Assembly (NCBI GenBank): GCA_029237695.1 | Contig: CM055278.1 | Span: 79,443,817-79,507,816 of the forward strand | Source: Conchocele bisecta | Lineage: Eukaryota > Mollusca > Bivalvia > Lucinida > Thyasiridae | Direction of reading: 5' to 3' | DNA length: 64,000 bases | In this document: piece after piece, positions 21,255 through 34,388 of the stretch | Numbering within the stretch: position 1 is the stretch's first letter | Layout: every line of letters begins with the position of its first letter | The notes under the pieces: generated by a model | What the model saw: the letters and a program-made list of their open reading frames with translations, nothing else | The model's database searches: none | Told to the model about the DNA's origin: nothing | Made by a program: the position numbers and the translations under genes

Positions 21255-23372
21255 TTCTCTTTCGTTAAGGTTTTTAGTCAAGCTTGTAGATGGAATACTC
21301 CTGGCCCTACACCAACCATACTTGGACAACTGTATCTCCTAGTGATGTACATCAACAACCCCTGACCTATATTTGACTTTGACCTACATTTAACCTTGAA
21401 TTACTTAGTTAATTCCCATTGGTTAAGGTTTTTAGTCAAGCTTTCTACATGGAATACTATTGTGCATACAGACACCATACTTGGACAACCTTTTCTCATA
21501 GTGATGTACATCAATAACCCCTGATCTATATTTGACCTTGACCTACATTTCCTCTTGAATTACTTAGTTAATTCCCCTTGGTTAATGTTTTTAGTCAACC
21601 TTGTAGATGGAATACTCCTGGCCCTACACCAACCATACTTGGACAACTTTATCTCCTAGTGATGTACATCAACAACCCCTGACCTATATTTGACCTTGAC
21701 CTACATTTAACCTTGAATTACCTAGTTAATTCCCCTTGGTTAAGGTTTTTAGTCAACCTTGGTTAAGGTTTTTAGTCAAGCTTGTACATGGAATACTATT
21801 GTGCATACAGACACCATACTTGGACAACCTTTTCTCATAGGGATGTACATCAATAACCCCTGATCTATATTTGACCTTCACCTACATTTCCTCTTCAATT
21901 ACTTATTTAATTCTCCTTGGTTAAGGTTTTTAGTCAAGCTTGTATATGGAATACTCCTGGCCCTACACCCACCATACTTAGACAACTTTATCTCCTAGTG
22001 ATGTACATCAACAACCCCTGACCTATATTTGACTTTGACCTACATTTAACCTTGAATTACTTAGTTAATTCCCCTTGGTTAAGGTTTTTAGTCAACCTTG
22101 GTTAATGTTTTTAGTCAAGCTTTCTACATGGAATACTAGTGTGCATACAGACACCATACTTGGACAACCTTTTCTCATAGCGATGTACATCAATAACCCC
22201 TGATCTATATTTGACCTTGACCTACATTTCCTCTTGAATTACTTGGTTAATTCCCCTTGGTTACGGTTTTTAGTCAAGCTTGTATATGGAATACTACTGG
22301 TCCTATACCCACCATACGTGGACAACTTCATCTCCTAGTAATGTACATCAACAACCCCTGATATATATTTCACCTTGACCTATATTTCCTCTTCAATTAC
22401 TTACTTAAGTCACCTTGGTTAAGGTTTTTAGTCAACCTTTGTTAAGGTTTTTTTTTACTGAAGCTTGTACATGAATACTATTGTGCTACAGACACCATAC
22501 TTGGACAACCTTTTTCCTCATAGGGATGTACATCAATAACCCCTGATCTATATTTGACCTTCACCTACATTTCCTCTTCAATTTACTTAGTTAATCTCTT
22601 TGGTTTAAGGTTTTTAGTCAACCTTTGTAGATGGAATACTCCTGGCCCTACACCAACCATACTGGACAACTTCATCTCCTAGTTGATGTACATCAACATC
22701 CCAACCCCCTGACCTATATTTCACCTTGACCTACATTTAACCTTGAATTAATTAGTTAATCCCCCTTGGTTAAGGTTTTTAGTCAACCTTGGTTAAGGTT
22801 TTTAGTCAAGCTTGTATATGGAATACTATTGTGCATACAGACACCATACTTGGATAACTTTTTCGCATAGGGATGTACATCAATAACCCCTGACCTATAT
22901 TTTACCTTCACCTACATTTAACCTTGAATTACTTGGTTAATGTTTATAGTCAAGCTTGTATATGGAATACTCCTGGGCCTATATCAACCATACTTGGACA
23001 ACTTCATCTCCTAGTGATGTACATCAATAATCCCTGACCTATATTTGACCTTGACCTACTTTTATCCTTGGATTACTTAGTTATTTCCCCTTGGTTAAGG
23101 TTTTTAGTCAAGCTTCTATATGGAATACTCCTGGGCCTACAGCAACCATACTTGGAAAACTTCATCTCCTAGTGATGTACATCAATAACCCTGACCTATA
23201 TCTGTCATTGACCTACATCTAACCTTGAATTACTTACTTAAATTTCCCTTGGTTAAGTTTTTTAGTCAACCTTGGTTAAGGTTTGTATGCAGCCGCAGCC
23301 ACCTTGTTTGTCAAGCTATGTGTACATCGACAACCCTCGTAGTCGAGCTATGCTGTTCTCCTACAGCTCTTG
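21255..23372 (+). mobile_element. TAGCTC-family element 1 (158-bp core, 5' end missing)
   Basis: An array of about 158-bp units contains CTTGGTTAAGGTTTTTAGTC, GGAATACTCCTGGCCCTACA, ACCATACTTGGACAAC, TGATGTACATCAATAACCCC and TTTGACCTTGACCTACATTT. Some units carry an extra 22-23-bp repeat of the GTCAACCTTGGTTAAGG part (about 181 bp). Around 22440-22740 one stretch shows indel noise that is clean in its duplicate at 33300-33480. The 3' end is a hairpin GAGCT-(loop)-AGCTC followed by TTG at 23372. The array follows CTAG of the previous element directly, so the 5' hairpin was lost. Confidence 0.85.
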
Positions 23373-23534
23373 TTTGTTTTCGCGCACTGATTTCCTGTCC
23401 GGAGCATAACTCCACCACCCTTTGGAATATTTTCATGAAACTTCACACATGCATAGACCACGACCCACCCGGTAGGTGTGTCGCGCACAAGCATGACAAC
23501 TCTTGCATAGCTAATTTTTTAGTTATCTCCCTTT
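23373..23534 (+). repeat. Single host core unit between two TAGCTC elements
   Basis: One unit of the GGAGCATAACTC core sits between the 3' end of one TAGCTC element and the 5' end of the next, so the element is inserted inside the T run of TCTCCCTTTTTTGTTT. The same element-unit-element junction is at 25219-25377, 34230-34388 and 35910-36067. The recurring 69-codon ORFs that begin near GTTTGTATGCAGGCC span this junction and are repeat by-products. Confidence 0.85.
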
Positions 23535-25218
23535 TTAGCTCGACTATTTGAAGAATAAGTAGAGCTTATGTTGTCACGTCGGCGTCGGCGTCACCGTCAC
23601 GCCTTGGTTAAGGTTTTTAGTCAAGCTTGTATATGGAATACTACTGGCCCTACACCCACCATACTTGGACAACTTCATCTCCTAGTGATGTACATCAATA
23701 ACCCCTGATCAATATTTGACCTTCACCTACATTTCCTCTTGAATTACTTGGTTAATTCCCCTTGGTTAAGGTTTTTAGTCAACCATTGGTTAAGGTTTTT
23801 AGTCAAGTTTTGTATATGCAATACTACTGGCCCTACACCCACCATACTTGGACAACTTCATCTCCTAGTGATGCACATCAATAACCCCTGATCTATATTT
23901 GACCTTGACCTATATTTCCTCTTGAATTACTTACTTAATTCCCCTTGGTTAAGGTTTTTAGTCAACCTTGGTTAAGGTTTTTTTTTCAAGCTTTCTACAT
24001 TGAATACTATTGTGCATCCACACACCATACTTCGACAACCTTTTCTCATAGGTATGTACATCAATAACCCCTGATCTATATTTGACCTTGACCTACATTT
24101 CCTCTTCAATTACTTACTTAATTCCTTTTGGTTAACGTTTTTAATCAAGCTTGTACATGGAATACTCCTGGCCCTACACCAACCATACTTGGACAACTTC
24201 ATCTCCTAGTGATGTACATCAACAACCCCTGATCTATATTTGACCTTGACCTACATTTCCTCTTGAATTACTTACTTAATTCCCTTTGGTTAAGGTTTTT
24301 ACTCAAGCTTGTAGATGGAATACTCATGGCCCTACACCAACCATACTTGGACAACTTCATCTCCTAGTGATGTACATCAACAACCCCTGATCTATATTTG
24401 ACCTTGACCTACATTTCCTCTTGAATTACTTAATTCCCCTTGGTTAACGTTTTTAATCAAGCTTGTACATGGAATACTCCTGGCCCTACACCAACCATAC
24501 TTGGACAACTTCATCTCCTAGTGATTTGTACATCAACAACCCCTGACCTATATTTGACCTTGACCTACATTTAACATTGAATTATTTACTTAATTCCCCT
24601 TGGTTAAGGTTTTTACTCGACCTTGGTTAAGCTTTTTACTCAAGCTTGTACATGGAATACTATTGTGCATACAGACACCATAATTGGACAACCTTTTCTC
24701 ATAGTGATGTACATCAATAACCCCTGATCTATATTTGACCTTGACCTACATTTCCTCTTGAATTACTTACTTAATTCTCTTTGGTTAAGGTTTTTACTCA
24801 GCTTGTAGATGGAATACTCATGGCCCTACACCAACCATACTTGGACAACTTCATCTCCTAGTGATGTACATCAATAATCCCTGACCTATATTTGACCTTG
24901 ACCTACTTTTATCCTTGGATTACTTAGTTATTTCCCTTGGTTAAGGTTTTTAGTCAAGCTTCTATATGGAATACTCCTGGGCCTACAGCAACCATACTTG
25001 GAAACTTCATCTCCTAGTGATGTACATCAATAAACCCCTGAACTATATCTGTCATTGACCTACATCTAACCTTGAATTACTTACTTAATTTCCCTTGGTT
25101 AAGTTTTTTAGTCAACCTTGGTTAAGGTTTGTATGCAGGCCGCAGCCACCTTGTTTGTCAAGCTATGTGTACATCGACAACCCTCGTAGTCGAGCTATGC
25201 TGTTCTCCTACAGCTCTT
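23535..25218 (+). mobile_element. TAGCTC-family element 2 (complete)
   Basis: It starts with the foldback TTAGCTCGACTATTTG...AATAAGTAGAGCT (arms AGCTCGACTA-type, imperfect). A short (GGCGTC)n microsatellite and CACCGTCACG follow, then an array of 158-bp TTGGTTAAGG units. It ends TGTATGCAGGCCGCAGCC, GAGCTATGCTGTTCTCCTAC and AGCTCTTG. Both ends contact T-rich host sequence. It is about 1.7 kb and has no coding capacity. Confidence 0.85.
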
Positions 25219-25377
25219 GTTTGTTTTCGCGCACTGATTTCCTGTCCGGAGCATAACTCCACCACCCTTTGGAATATTTTCATGAAACTTCACACATGCA
25301 TAGACCACGACCCGGAGGTGTGTCGCGCACAAGCATGACAACTCTTGCATAGCTAATTTTTTAGTTATCTCCCTTTT

Positions 25378-28300
25378 TAGCTCGACTATTTGAAGAATAA
25401 GTAGAGCTTATGTTGTCACGTCGGCGTCGGCGTCGGCGTCACCGTCACGCCTTGGTTAAGGTTTTTAGTCAAGCTTGTATATGGAATACTACTGGCCCTA
25501 CACCCACCATACTTGGACAACTTCATCTCCTAGTGATGTACATCAATAACCCCTGATCAATATTTGACCTTCACCTACATTTCCTCTTGAATTACTTGGT
25601 TAATTCCCCTTGGTTAAGGTTTTTAGTCAACCTTGGTTAAGGTTTTTAGTCAAGTTTGTATATGCAATACTACTGGCCCTACACCCACCATACTTGGACA
25701 ACTTCATCTCCTAGTGATGCACATCAAATAACCCCACTGATCTATAGTTTGACCTTGACCTATATTTCCCTCTTGAATTACTTACTTAATTCCCCACTTG
25801 GGTTAAGGTTTTTAGTCAACCTTGGTTGAAGGTTTTTTTTTCAAGCGTTCTAACATTGAGTAAACTATTGTGCATCCACACACCAATACTTTCGACCCAG
25901 CCTTTTCTCATAGGTATGTTACATCAATAACCCCTGATCTATATTTGACCTTGACCTACATTTCCTCTTCAATTACTTACTTAATTCCTTTTTGGTTAAG
26001 GTTTTTAGTCAACCTTCTATATGGAATACTACGGCCCTACACCCCACCATACTTGGACAACTCATCTCCTAGTGATGTACATCAACAACCCCTGATCTAT
26101 ATTTGACCTTGACCTACATTTCCTCTGAATTACTTAATTCCCCTTGGTTAACGTTTTTAATCAAGCTTGTACATGGAATACTCCTGGCCCTACACCAACC
26201 ATACTTGGACAACATTCATCTCCTAGTGATGTACATCAACAACCCCTGACCTATATTTGACCTTGACCTACATTTAACATTGAATTATTTACTTAATTCC
26301 CCTTGGTTAAGGTTTTTACTCGACCTTGGTTAAGCTTTTTACTCAAGCTTGTACATGGAATACTATTGTGCATACAGACACCATAATTGGACAACCTTTT
26401 CTCATAGGGATGTACATCAATAACCCCTGATCTATATTTGACCTTGACCTACATTTCCTCTTGAATTACTTACTTAATTCCCTTTGGTTAAGGTTTTTAC
26501 TCAAGCTTGTAGATGGAATACTCATGGCCCTACACCAACCATACTTGGACAACTTCATCTCCTAGTGATGTATTCAACAACCCCTGGACTATTAATTTTG
26601 ACTTTTGGACCCCTACAATTTAACCTTAAATTACTTAACCAGGGACCTAATAATTTAACCTTGCCCTACATTTACTTATTAACTTAACTTTTTGACCTAT
26701 ATTGGACCTTGGAAACCCTTACATTTAAACCTTATTTATTTTACCATAACCTTAATTCCCCTTGGTTAAGCTTTTTACTCAACCTTGGTTAAGGTTATTA
26801 GTCAAGCTTGTAGATAGAATACTATTGTGCATACATACACCATACTTGGATAACTTTTTCTCATAGGGATGTACATCAATAACCCTGACCTTTATTTTAC
26901 CTTCACCTACATTTAATCTTGAATTACTTGCTTAATATTTATAGTCAAGCTTGTATATGGAATACTTCTGGGCCTACATCAACCATACTTGGACAACTTC
27001 ATCTCCTAGTGATGGACATCAATAATCCCTGACCTATATTTGACCTTGACCTACTTTTATCCTTGGATTACTTAGTTATCTCCCCTTGGTTACGGTTTTT
27101 ACTCAAGCTTTTATATGGAATACTACTGAGCCTACAGCAACCATACTTGGAAAACCACGCACCTACGTCCAAGGTCAAGGTCACTGTTGAAGGTCAAAGG
27201 TCAAACCTATTGAAATTCCCTTCCGCTCTATATCTTCTACACCGATGCATGGATTATCAAATGGCTTGGCACAAATGTTTCTCATGATGAGAAGGTGTGT
27301 CGCGATCAATAACCACGCACCTAGATCCAAGGTCAAGGTCACAGTTGAAGGTCAAAGGTAAAAAATATTGAAATTCCCAAATGGCTTGGCACAAATGTTT
27401 CTCACGATGAGAAGGTGTGTCACGATCAATAACCACGCACCTACGTCCGAGGTCAAGGTCACTGTTGAAGGTCAAAGGTCAAACCTATTGAAATTCCCTT
27501 CGCTCTATGTCTTCTACACCGATGCATGGATTATCATAAATGGCTTAGCACAAATGTTTCTCATGATGAGAAGGTGTGTCGTCGATCAATAACCACGCAC
27601 CTACGTCCAAGGTCAAGGTCACAGTTGAAGGTCAAAGGTCAAACCTATTGAAATTCCTTCTGCTCTATATCTTCTACATGAATGCAAGGAAATTCCTCCA
27701 TTGATGCATGGATATGAAATGCTAACCACGCACCTACGTCCAAGGTCACAGTTGAACGTCAAAGGTCAAACCTATTGAAATTCCCTTCCGCTCTATTATT
27801 TCTTCTACACCGATGCATGGATTATCAAATGGCTTGGCACAAATGTTTCTCATGATGAGAAGGTGTGTCACAATCAATAACCACGCACCTACGTCCAAGG
27901 TCAAGGTCACAGTTGAAGGTCAAAGGTCAAACCTATTGAAATTCCCTTCCGCTCTATATCTTCTACACCGATGCATGGATTATCAAATGCCTTGGCACAA
28001 ATGTTTCTCAGGATGAGAATGTGTGTCTCGATCAATAACCACGCACCTACGTCCAAGGTCAAGGTCATAGTTGAAGGTCAAAGGTCAAACCTATTGAAAT
28101 TCCCTTCCGCTCTATATCTTCTACACCGATGCATGGATTATCACACTATGCCCAGGGTCAAGGTCACAGACTTGATGCGTTTGAAACCTTAACGCTCGGC
28201 TAAATGGCTTATAATCAAAAATGCCTCGTTTTCTTTGGCTGCCAGTGGGGGTATTCGTGTGCCGACAGGCCACATTTCTAGTTTCCCTTGGTTAATGTTT

Positions 28301-28412
28301 TTATTCGACCTTGGTTAAGGTTTTTATGCAGGCCGCAGCCACCTTCTTTGTCAAGCTATGTGTACATCGACAACCCTCGTAGTCGAGCTATGCTGTTCTC
28401 CTACAGCTCTTG
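25378..28412 (+). mobile_element. TAGCTC-family element 3 with internal second core
   Basis: It has the same 5' foldback and (GGCGTC)n start and the same 3' GAGCT...AGCTCTTG end. The 158-bp TTGGTTAAGG array occupies 25450-27150 and resumes at 28283-28330. The interval 27155-28281 holds a different core and a CTAG-type 3' end (listed separately). Indel noise is concentrated at 25730-26040 and 26560-26760. Confidence 0.8.
27155..28281 (+). mobile_element. Inserted array with 158-bp CCACGCACC core
   Basis: Seven units start near 27155, 27313, 27433, 27593, 27725, 27882 and 28039; full units are 157-160 bp and two are truncated. Each has CCACGCACCTACGTCCAAGG, CAAGGTCACAGTTGAAGG, CTATTGAAATTCCCTTCC and ATGGCTTGGCACAAATGTTT. 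The end has a diverged GCTCTAATGG-type unit, then GGGGGTATTC, the hairpin GTGTGCC-GACA-GGCCAC (one bulge), ATTT and CTAG at 28278-28281. No 5' hairpin is visible, so it is 5' truncated. The duplicate is 37709-38833. Confidence 0.8.
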
Positions 28413-28752
28413 TTTGTTTTGCGCACTCTACAAACTGGACAATAATGCATGAAGACCCGTTTTCTCGTCTGCTCTGTACACCTTTTCTCGTGTGCTCTGT
28501 ACACCTTACCTGTAGAGAGAACAATAGAGACTGGGAGAACCATTCACCTGTGCATGTGCTAGCATGTGCAAATGTCCAGTCTTGACCAGTCTTGACCACT
28601 CTTGACCACAGGTAATTTATACAGGTAAATTACTACATTGGATATTACATTTCCGTAAACTGTGTTGAAAATATTGTGGCATTATGTGGACCTATATAGA
28701 TAAATATAGGACTATTAAAAACAAATTCTGGGCTCCAGTAGCAAGCATTATT
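28413..28752 (+). repeat. Module copy 2 (see 18580)
   Basis: From CTACAAACTGGACAATAATG to AGCAAGCATTATTAT this is nearly identical to 18580-18890, and it is cut at 28753 by the next element. A triple TCTTGACCA direct repeat at 28578-28610 is a small local expansion. Confidence 0.8.
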
Positions 28753-31150
28753 ATGCCCCACCACGATAGTGGAGGGGGCATTTAGTGTTACCCTTGTCTG
28801 TCTGTCCGTCCCGTCCGTCCCGTCCGTCCGTCCGTCACGAAACTTTAACACTCTGGTAAATGTCTCATAATTTCTTCATCCTTTGACCGATCTGCTTCAT
28901 ATTTCATATACACATTGCTCTAATGGTCCTCTACCGTCCTGTACCAAATCCACGTTCGTCCTGCCCCCGCCAAGCCCAGGGTCAAGGTCACATACTTGGT
29001 GCTTCAAAAACTTTAACGCTCGGGTAAATATCTTATAATTTCTGTTTCCTTCCACGGATCAGCTTCATACTTCATATACGCATTGCTCTAATGGTCCTCT
29101 ACTGTCCTGTGCCAAATCCACGTTCGTCCTGCCCCCGCCAAGCCCAGGGTCAAGGTCACATACTTAGTGCTTCAAAAACTTTAACGCTCAGGTAAATATC
29201 TTATGTTTTCTGTTTTCTTTCACGGATCAGCTTCATACTTCATATACGCATTGCTCTAATGGTCCTCTACCGCCCTGTGCCAAATCCACATTCGTCCTGC
29301 CCCCGCCAAGCCCAGGGTCAAGGTCACATACTTGGTGCTTCAAAAACTTTAACGCTCGGGTAAATATCTTATAATTTCTGTTTCCTTCCACGGATCAGCT
29401 TCATACTTCATATACGCATTGCTCTAATGGTCCTCTACTGTCCTGTGCCAAATCCACGTTCGTCCTGCCCCCGCCAAGCCCAGGGTCAAGGTCACATACT
29501 TGGTGCTTCAAAAACTTTAACGCTCAGGTAAATATCTTATGTTTTCTGTTTTCTTTCACGGATCAGCTTCATACTTCATATACGCATTGCTCTAATGGTC
29601 CTCTACCGCCCTGTGCCAAATTCACATTCGTCCTGCCCCCGCTAAGCCCAGGGTCAAGGTCACATTCTTGGTGTTTCAAAAACTTTAACGCTCGGGTAAA
29701 TATCTTATAATTTCTGTTTCCTTCCACGGATCAGCTTCATACTTCATATACGCATTGCTCTAATGGTCCTCTACTGTCCTGTGCCAAATCCACGTTCGTC
29801 CTGCCCCCGCCAGCCAGGGTCAGGTCACTACTTAGTGCTTCACTTTAACGTCAGGTAAATATCTTATGTTTTCTGTTTTCTTTCACGGATCAGCTTCATA
29901 CTTCATATACGCATTGCTCTAATGGTCCTCTACCGCCCTGTGCCAAATCCACATTCGTCCTGCCCCCGCCAAGCCCAGGGTCAAGGTCACATACTTGGTG
30001 CTTCAAAAACTTTAACGCTCGGGTAAATATCTTATAATTTCTGTTTCCTTCCACGGATCAGCTTCATACTTCATATACGCATTGCTCTAATGGTCCTCTA
30101 CTGTCCTGTGCCAAATCCACGTTCGTCCTGCCCCCGCCAAGCCCAGGGTCAAGGTCACAGACTTAGTGCTTCAAAAACTTTAACTCTCGGGTAAATATCT
30201 TATAATTTCTGTTTTCTTTCACGGATCAGCTTCATACTTCATATACGCATTGCTCTAATGGTCCTTTACCGCCTTGTGCCAAATCCACGTTTGTCCTGCC
30301 GCTGCCAAGCCCAGGGTCAAGGTCACATACTTGGTGCTTCAAAAACTTTAATGCTCGGGTAAATATCTTATTATTTCTGTTCCTTTTCACGGATCATCTT
30401 CATACTTCATATAAACATTGCTCTAATGATCCTCTACTGACCTGTGCCAAATCCATGTTCGTCCTTCCCCGCCAAGCCCAGGGTCAAGGTCACATACTTG
30501 GTGCTTCAAAAACTTTAACGCTCGGGTTTTTATGCCTCACCACGATAGTGAATGGGACATTTATTGTCCGTCCCGTCCGTCCCGTCCCGTCCCGTCCGTC
30601 CGTCCGTCCGTCTTTCACGAAACTTTAACGCTCGGGTAAATGTCTCATAATTTCTTCATTCTTTGACCGATCTGCTTCATATTTCATATACACATTGCTC
30701 TAATGGTCCTCTACCGTGCTGTACCAAATCCACGTTCGTCCTGCTCCCGCCAAGCCCAGGGTCAAGGTCATATACTTAGTGCTTCAAAAACTTTAACGCT
30801 CAGGTAAATATCTTATAATTTCTGTTTCCTTGCACGGATCAGCTTCATACTTCATATACGCATTGCTCTAATGGCCCTCTACTGTCCTGTGTCAAATCCA
30901 CGTTCGTCCTGCCCCCGCCAAGCCGAGGGTCAAGGTCACATACTTAGTGCTTCAAAAACTTTAACACTCAGATAAATATCTTATAATTTCTGTTTTCTTT
31001 CACGGATCAGCTTCATACTTCATGTACGCATTGCTCTAATGGTCCTCTACCATGCTGTACCAAATCCACATTCGTCCTGCCCCTGCCAAGTCCAGGGTCA
31101 AGGTCACATACTTGGTGCTTCAAAAACTTTAACGCTCGGGTAAATATCTT
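28753..31150 (+). mobile_element. TGCCCC-family element with 167-bp core array
   Basis: It starts with the foldback ATGCCCCACCAC-GATA-GTGGAGGGGGCAT (28753-28781), followed by TTAGTGTTACCC, a (GTCC)n microsatellite (28800-28838) and CACGAAACTTTAACACTC. About ten GCTCTAATGGTCC units of 167 bp follow. At 30532-30560 a second ATGCC foldback with its own (GTCC)n begins inside the array, so two element starts are stacked. Units between 29050 and 30180 alternate between two subtypes. The left junction matches the uninterrupted CATTATTATTTTT site at 18880. Its array continues into the duplicate at 31150. Confidence 0.85.
29050..30180 (+). repeat. Two-unit higher-order repeat (about 335 bp)
   Basis: Inside the 167-bp array, units with CTCTACTGTCCTGTGCC and ATCTTATGTTTTCTG alternate with units having CTCTACCGCCCTGTGCC and CCACATTCGTCC. 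Three dimers occur in a row, at about 29083, 29417 and 29760, with a fourth partial. The array therefore grew in two-unit steps. Confidence 0.75.
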
Positions 31151-31735
31151 ATAATTTCTGTTTTCTTTCATGGATCATCTTCATATTTCATATACACATT
31201 GCTCTAATGGTCCTCTACCGCCCTGTGCCAAATCCACGTTCGTCCTGCCCCCGCCAATCCCAGGGTCAAGGTCACATACTTGGTGCTTCAAAAACTTTAA
31301 TGCTCAGGTAAATATCTTATTATTTTTCTTTCCATTCACGGATCAACTTCATATTTCATATATGCGTTGCTCTAATGGTCCTCTACGCCCTGTGCCAAAT
31401 CCACGTTCGTCCCGCCCCCGCCAAGCCCAGGGTTAACATCATATACTTAGTGCTTCATAAACTTTAACGCTCAGGTTAATATCTTATAATTTCTGTTTTC
31501 TTTCACAGATCAGGCTTCATATTTTCATATATTTGCATTTGCTCTAATGGTCTCTACGCCCTGTTGCCAAACTCCTCGTTTGTCCTGCCCCCGCCAAGCC
31601 CAGGGTCAAGGTCACATACTTGGTGCTTCAAAAACTTTAACGCTCAGGTAAAAGAAAATTTTGACTTGCAATTTGGCCTCATTTATTATCAAAGCGATAT
31701 GTGGGACATCCGTGTTCTATGAACACATTTTCTAG
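31150..31735 (+). mobile_element. TGCCCC-family core and 3' end, duplicate of 20310-20885
   Basis: Three to four 167-bp units and the 3' tail GACTTGCAATTTGGCCTC, hairpin GTGTTC-TAT-GAACAC and CTAG (31732-31735) repeat 20310-20885. The right junction with host TTTATTAAACTTCACAC is the same, so this is a duplication of one insertion and not a second insertion. Confidence 0.85.
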
Positions 31736-32101
31736 TTTATTAAACTTCACACATGCATAGAAGACGACCCAAAGTGTGTCGCACGTAAGAATGACAATCT
31801 TGCGTCGTTAATTTCTTAGTTATCTCCCTTTGTTGTTTCGTGCACTGATTTCGTGTCTGGAGCATAACTCGAACACCCTTTGGATATTTTCATGAAACTT
31901 CACACATGCATAGACCACGACCCTAAAGGTGTGTCCCGCAAGAATGACAACTCTTGCATCACTAATTCTTTAGTTATCTCCCTTTGTTTTTCCGTCACTG
32001 ATTTTGTCTCCGGAGCATAACTCGAACACCCTTTTTTCAAACTACTTGTGTATCTGGGGAGGGGGATACACATGCGCTTGTCGACAAGCGTCCATTTCTA
32101 G
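31736..32101 (+). repeat. Host core units and GTATCCCC-family 3' end, copy 2
   Basis: This repeats 20886-21254 with a few single-base deletions, ending at CTAG 32098-32101. Confidence 0.85.
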
Positions 32102-34229
32102 TTCTCTTTCGTTAAGGTTTTTAGTCAAGCTTGTAGATGGAATACTCCTGGCCCTACACCAACCATACTTGGACAACTGTATCTCCTAGTGATGTACATC
32201 AACAACCCCTGACCTATATTTGACTTTGACCTACATTTAACCTTGAATTACTTAGTTAATTCCCATTGGTTAAGGTTTTTAGTCAAGCTTTCTACATGGA
32301 ATACTATTGTGCATACAGACACCATACTTGGACAACCTTTTCTCATAGTGATGTACATCAATAACCCTGATCTATATGTTGACCTTGCCTACTTTCCTCT
32401 TGAATTACTTAGTTAATTCCCCTTGGTTAATGTTTTTAGTCAACCTTGTAGATGGAATACTCTGGCCCTACCAAACCATACTTGGACAAAACTTTATCTC
32501 CTAGTGATGTACATCAACACCCCTGACCTATATTTGACCTTGACCTACATTTAACCTTGAATTACCTAGTTAATTCCCCTTGGTTAAAGGTTTTTTAGTC
32601 AACCTTGGTTAAGGTTTTTTTTTTTTAGTCAAGCTTGTACATGGAATACTATTGTGATACAGACACCATACTTGGACAACCTTTTCTCATAGGGATGTAC
32701 ATCAATAACCCTGATCTATATTTTGACCTTCACCTACATCCTCTTTCAATTACTTATTTAATTCTCTTGGTTAAGGTTTTTAGTCAAGCTTGTATATTGG
32801 AATACTCCTGGCCCTACACCCACCATACTTAGACAACATTTTTTCTCTAGTGATGTACATCAACAACCCATGACCTATATTTGACTTTGACCTACATTTA
32901 CCTTGATATTATTAGTTAATTCCCCTTGGTTAAGGTTTTTTAGTCAACCTTGGTTAATGTTTTTAGTCAAGCTTTCTACATGGAATACTAGTGTGCATAC
33001 AGACACCATACTTGGACAACCTTTTCTCATAGCGATGTACATCAATAACCCCTGATCTATATTTGACCTTGACCTACATTTCCTCTTGAATTACTTGGTT
33101 AATTCCCCTTGGTTACGGTTTTTAGTCAAGCTTGTATATGGAATACTACTGGTCCTATACCCACCATACGTGGACAACTTCATCTCCTAGTAATGTACAT
33201 CAACAACCCCTGATATATATTTCACCTTGACCTATATTTCCTCTTCAATTACTTACTTAAGTCACCTTGGTTAAGGTTTTTAGTCAACCTTTGTTAAGGT
33301 TTTTACTGAAGCTTGTACATGGAATACTATTGTGCATACAGACACCATACTTGGACAACCTTTTCTCATAGGGATGTACATCAATAACCCCTGATCTATA
33401 TTTGACCTTCACCTACATTTCCTCTTCAATTACTTAGTTAATTCTCTTTGGTTAAGGTTTTTAGTCAACCTTGTAGATGGAATACTCCTGGCCTACACCA
33501 CCATTACTTGGACAACTTCATCTCCTAGTGATGTACATCAACAACCCCTGACCTATATTTCACCTTGACCTACATTTTAACATCGAATTAATTAGTTAAT
33601 CCCCCTTGGTTAAGGTTTTTAGTCAACCTTGGTTAAGGTTTTTAGTCAAGCTTGTATATGGAATACTATTGTGCATACAGACACCATACTTGGATAACTT
33701 TTTCGCATAGGGATGTACATCAATAAACCCCTGACCTATATTTTAACCTTCACCTACATTTAACCTTGAATTACTTGGTTAATGTTTATAGTCAAGCTTG
33801 TATATGGAATACTCCTGGGCCTATATCAACCATTACTTGGACAACTTCATCTCTAGTGATGTACATCAATAATCCCTGACCTATTATTTGACCTTGACCT
33901 ACTTTTATCCTTGGATTACATTAGTTATTTCCCCTTCCCCTTGGTTAAGGTTTTTTTATTAGTCAAGCTTCTATATGGATACTCCTGGGCCTACAGCAAC
34001 CATACTTGGAAAACTTCCATCTCCTAGTGATGTACATCAATAACCCCTGACCTATATCTGTCATTGACTACATCTAACCTTGTTAATTACTTACTTAATT
34101 TCCATTGGTTAAGTTTTTTTAGTCAACCTTGGTTAAGGTTTGTATGCAGGCCGCAGCCACCTTGTTTGTCAAGCTATGTGTACATCGACAACCCTCGTAG
34201 TCGAGCTATGCTGTTCTCCTACAGCTCTT
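32102..34229 (+). mobile_element. TAGCTC-family element 1, duplicate copy
   Basis: It is the counterpart of 21255-23372 with the same unit order and the same missing 5' end. The stretch 32370-32960 and 33880-34090 has many small indels that the first copy lacks, and the reverse holds around 22440-22740. Confidence 0.85.
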
Positions 34230-34388
34230 GTTTGTTTTCGCGCACTGATTTCCTGTCCGGAGCATAACTCCACCACCCTTTGGAATATTTTCATGAAACT
34301 TCACACATGCATAGACCACGACCCGGAGGTGTGTCGCGCACAAGCATGACAACTCTTGCATAGCTAATTTTTTAGTTATCTCCCTTTT

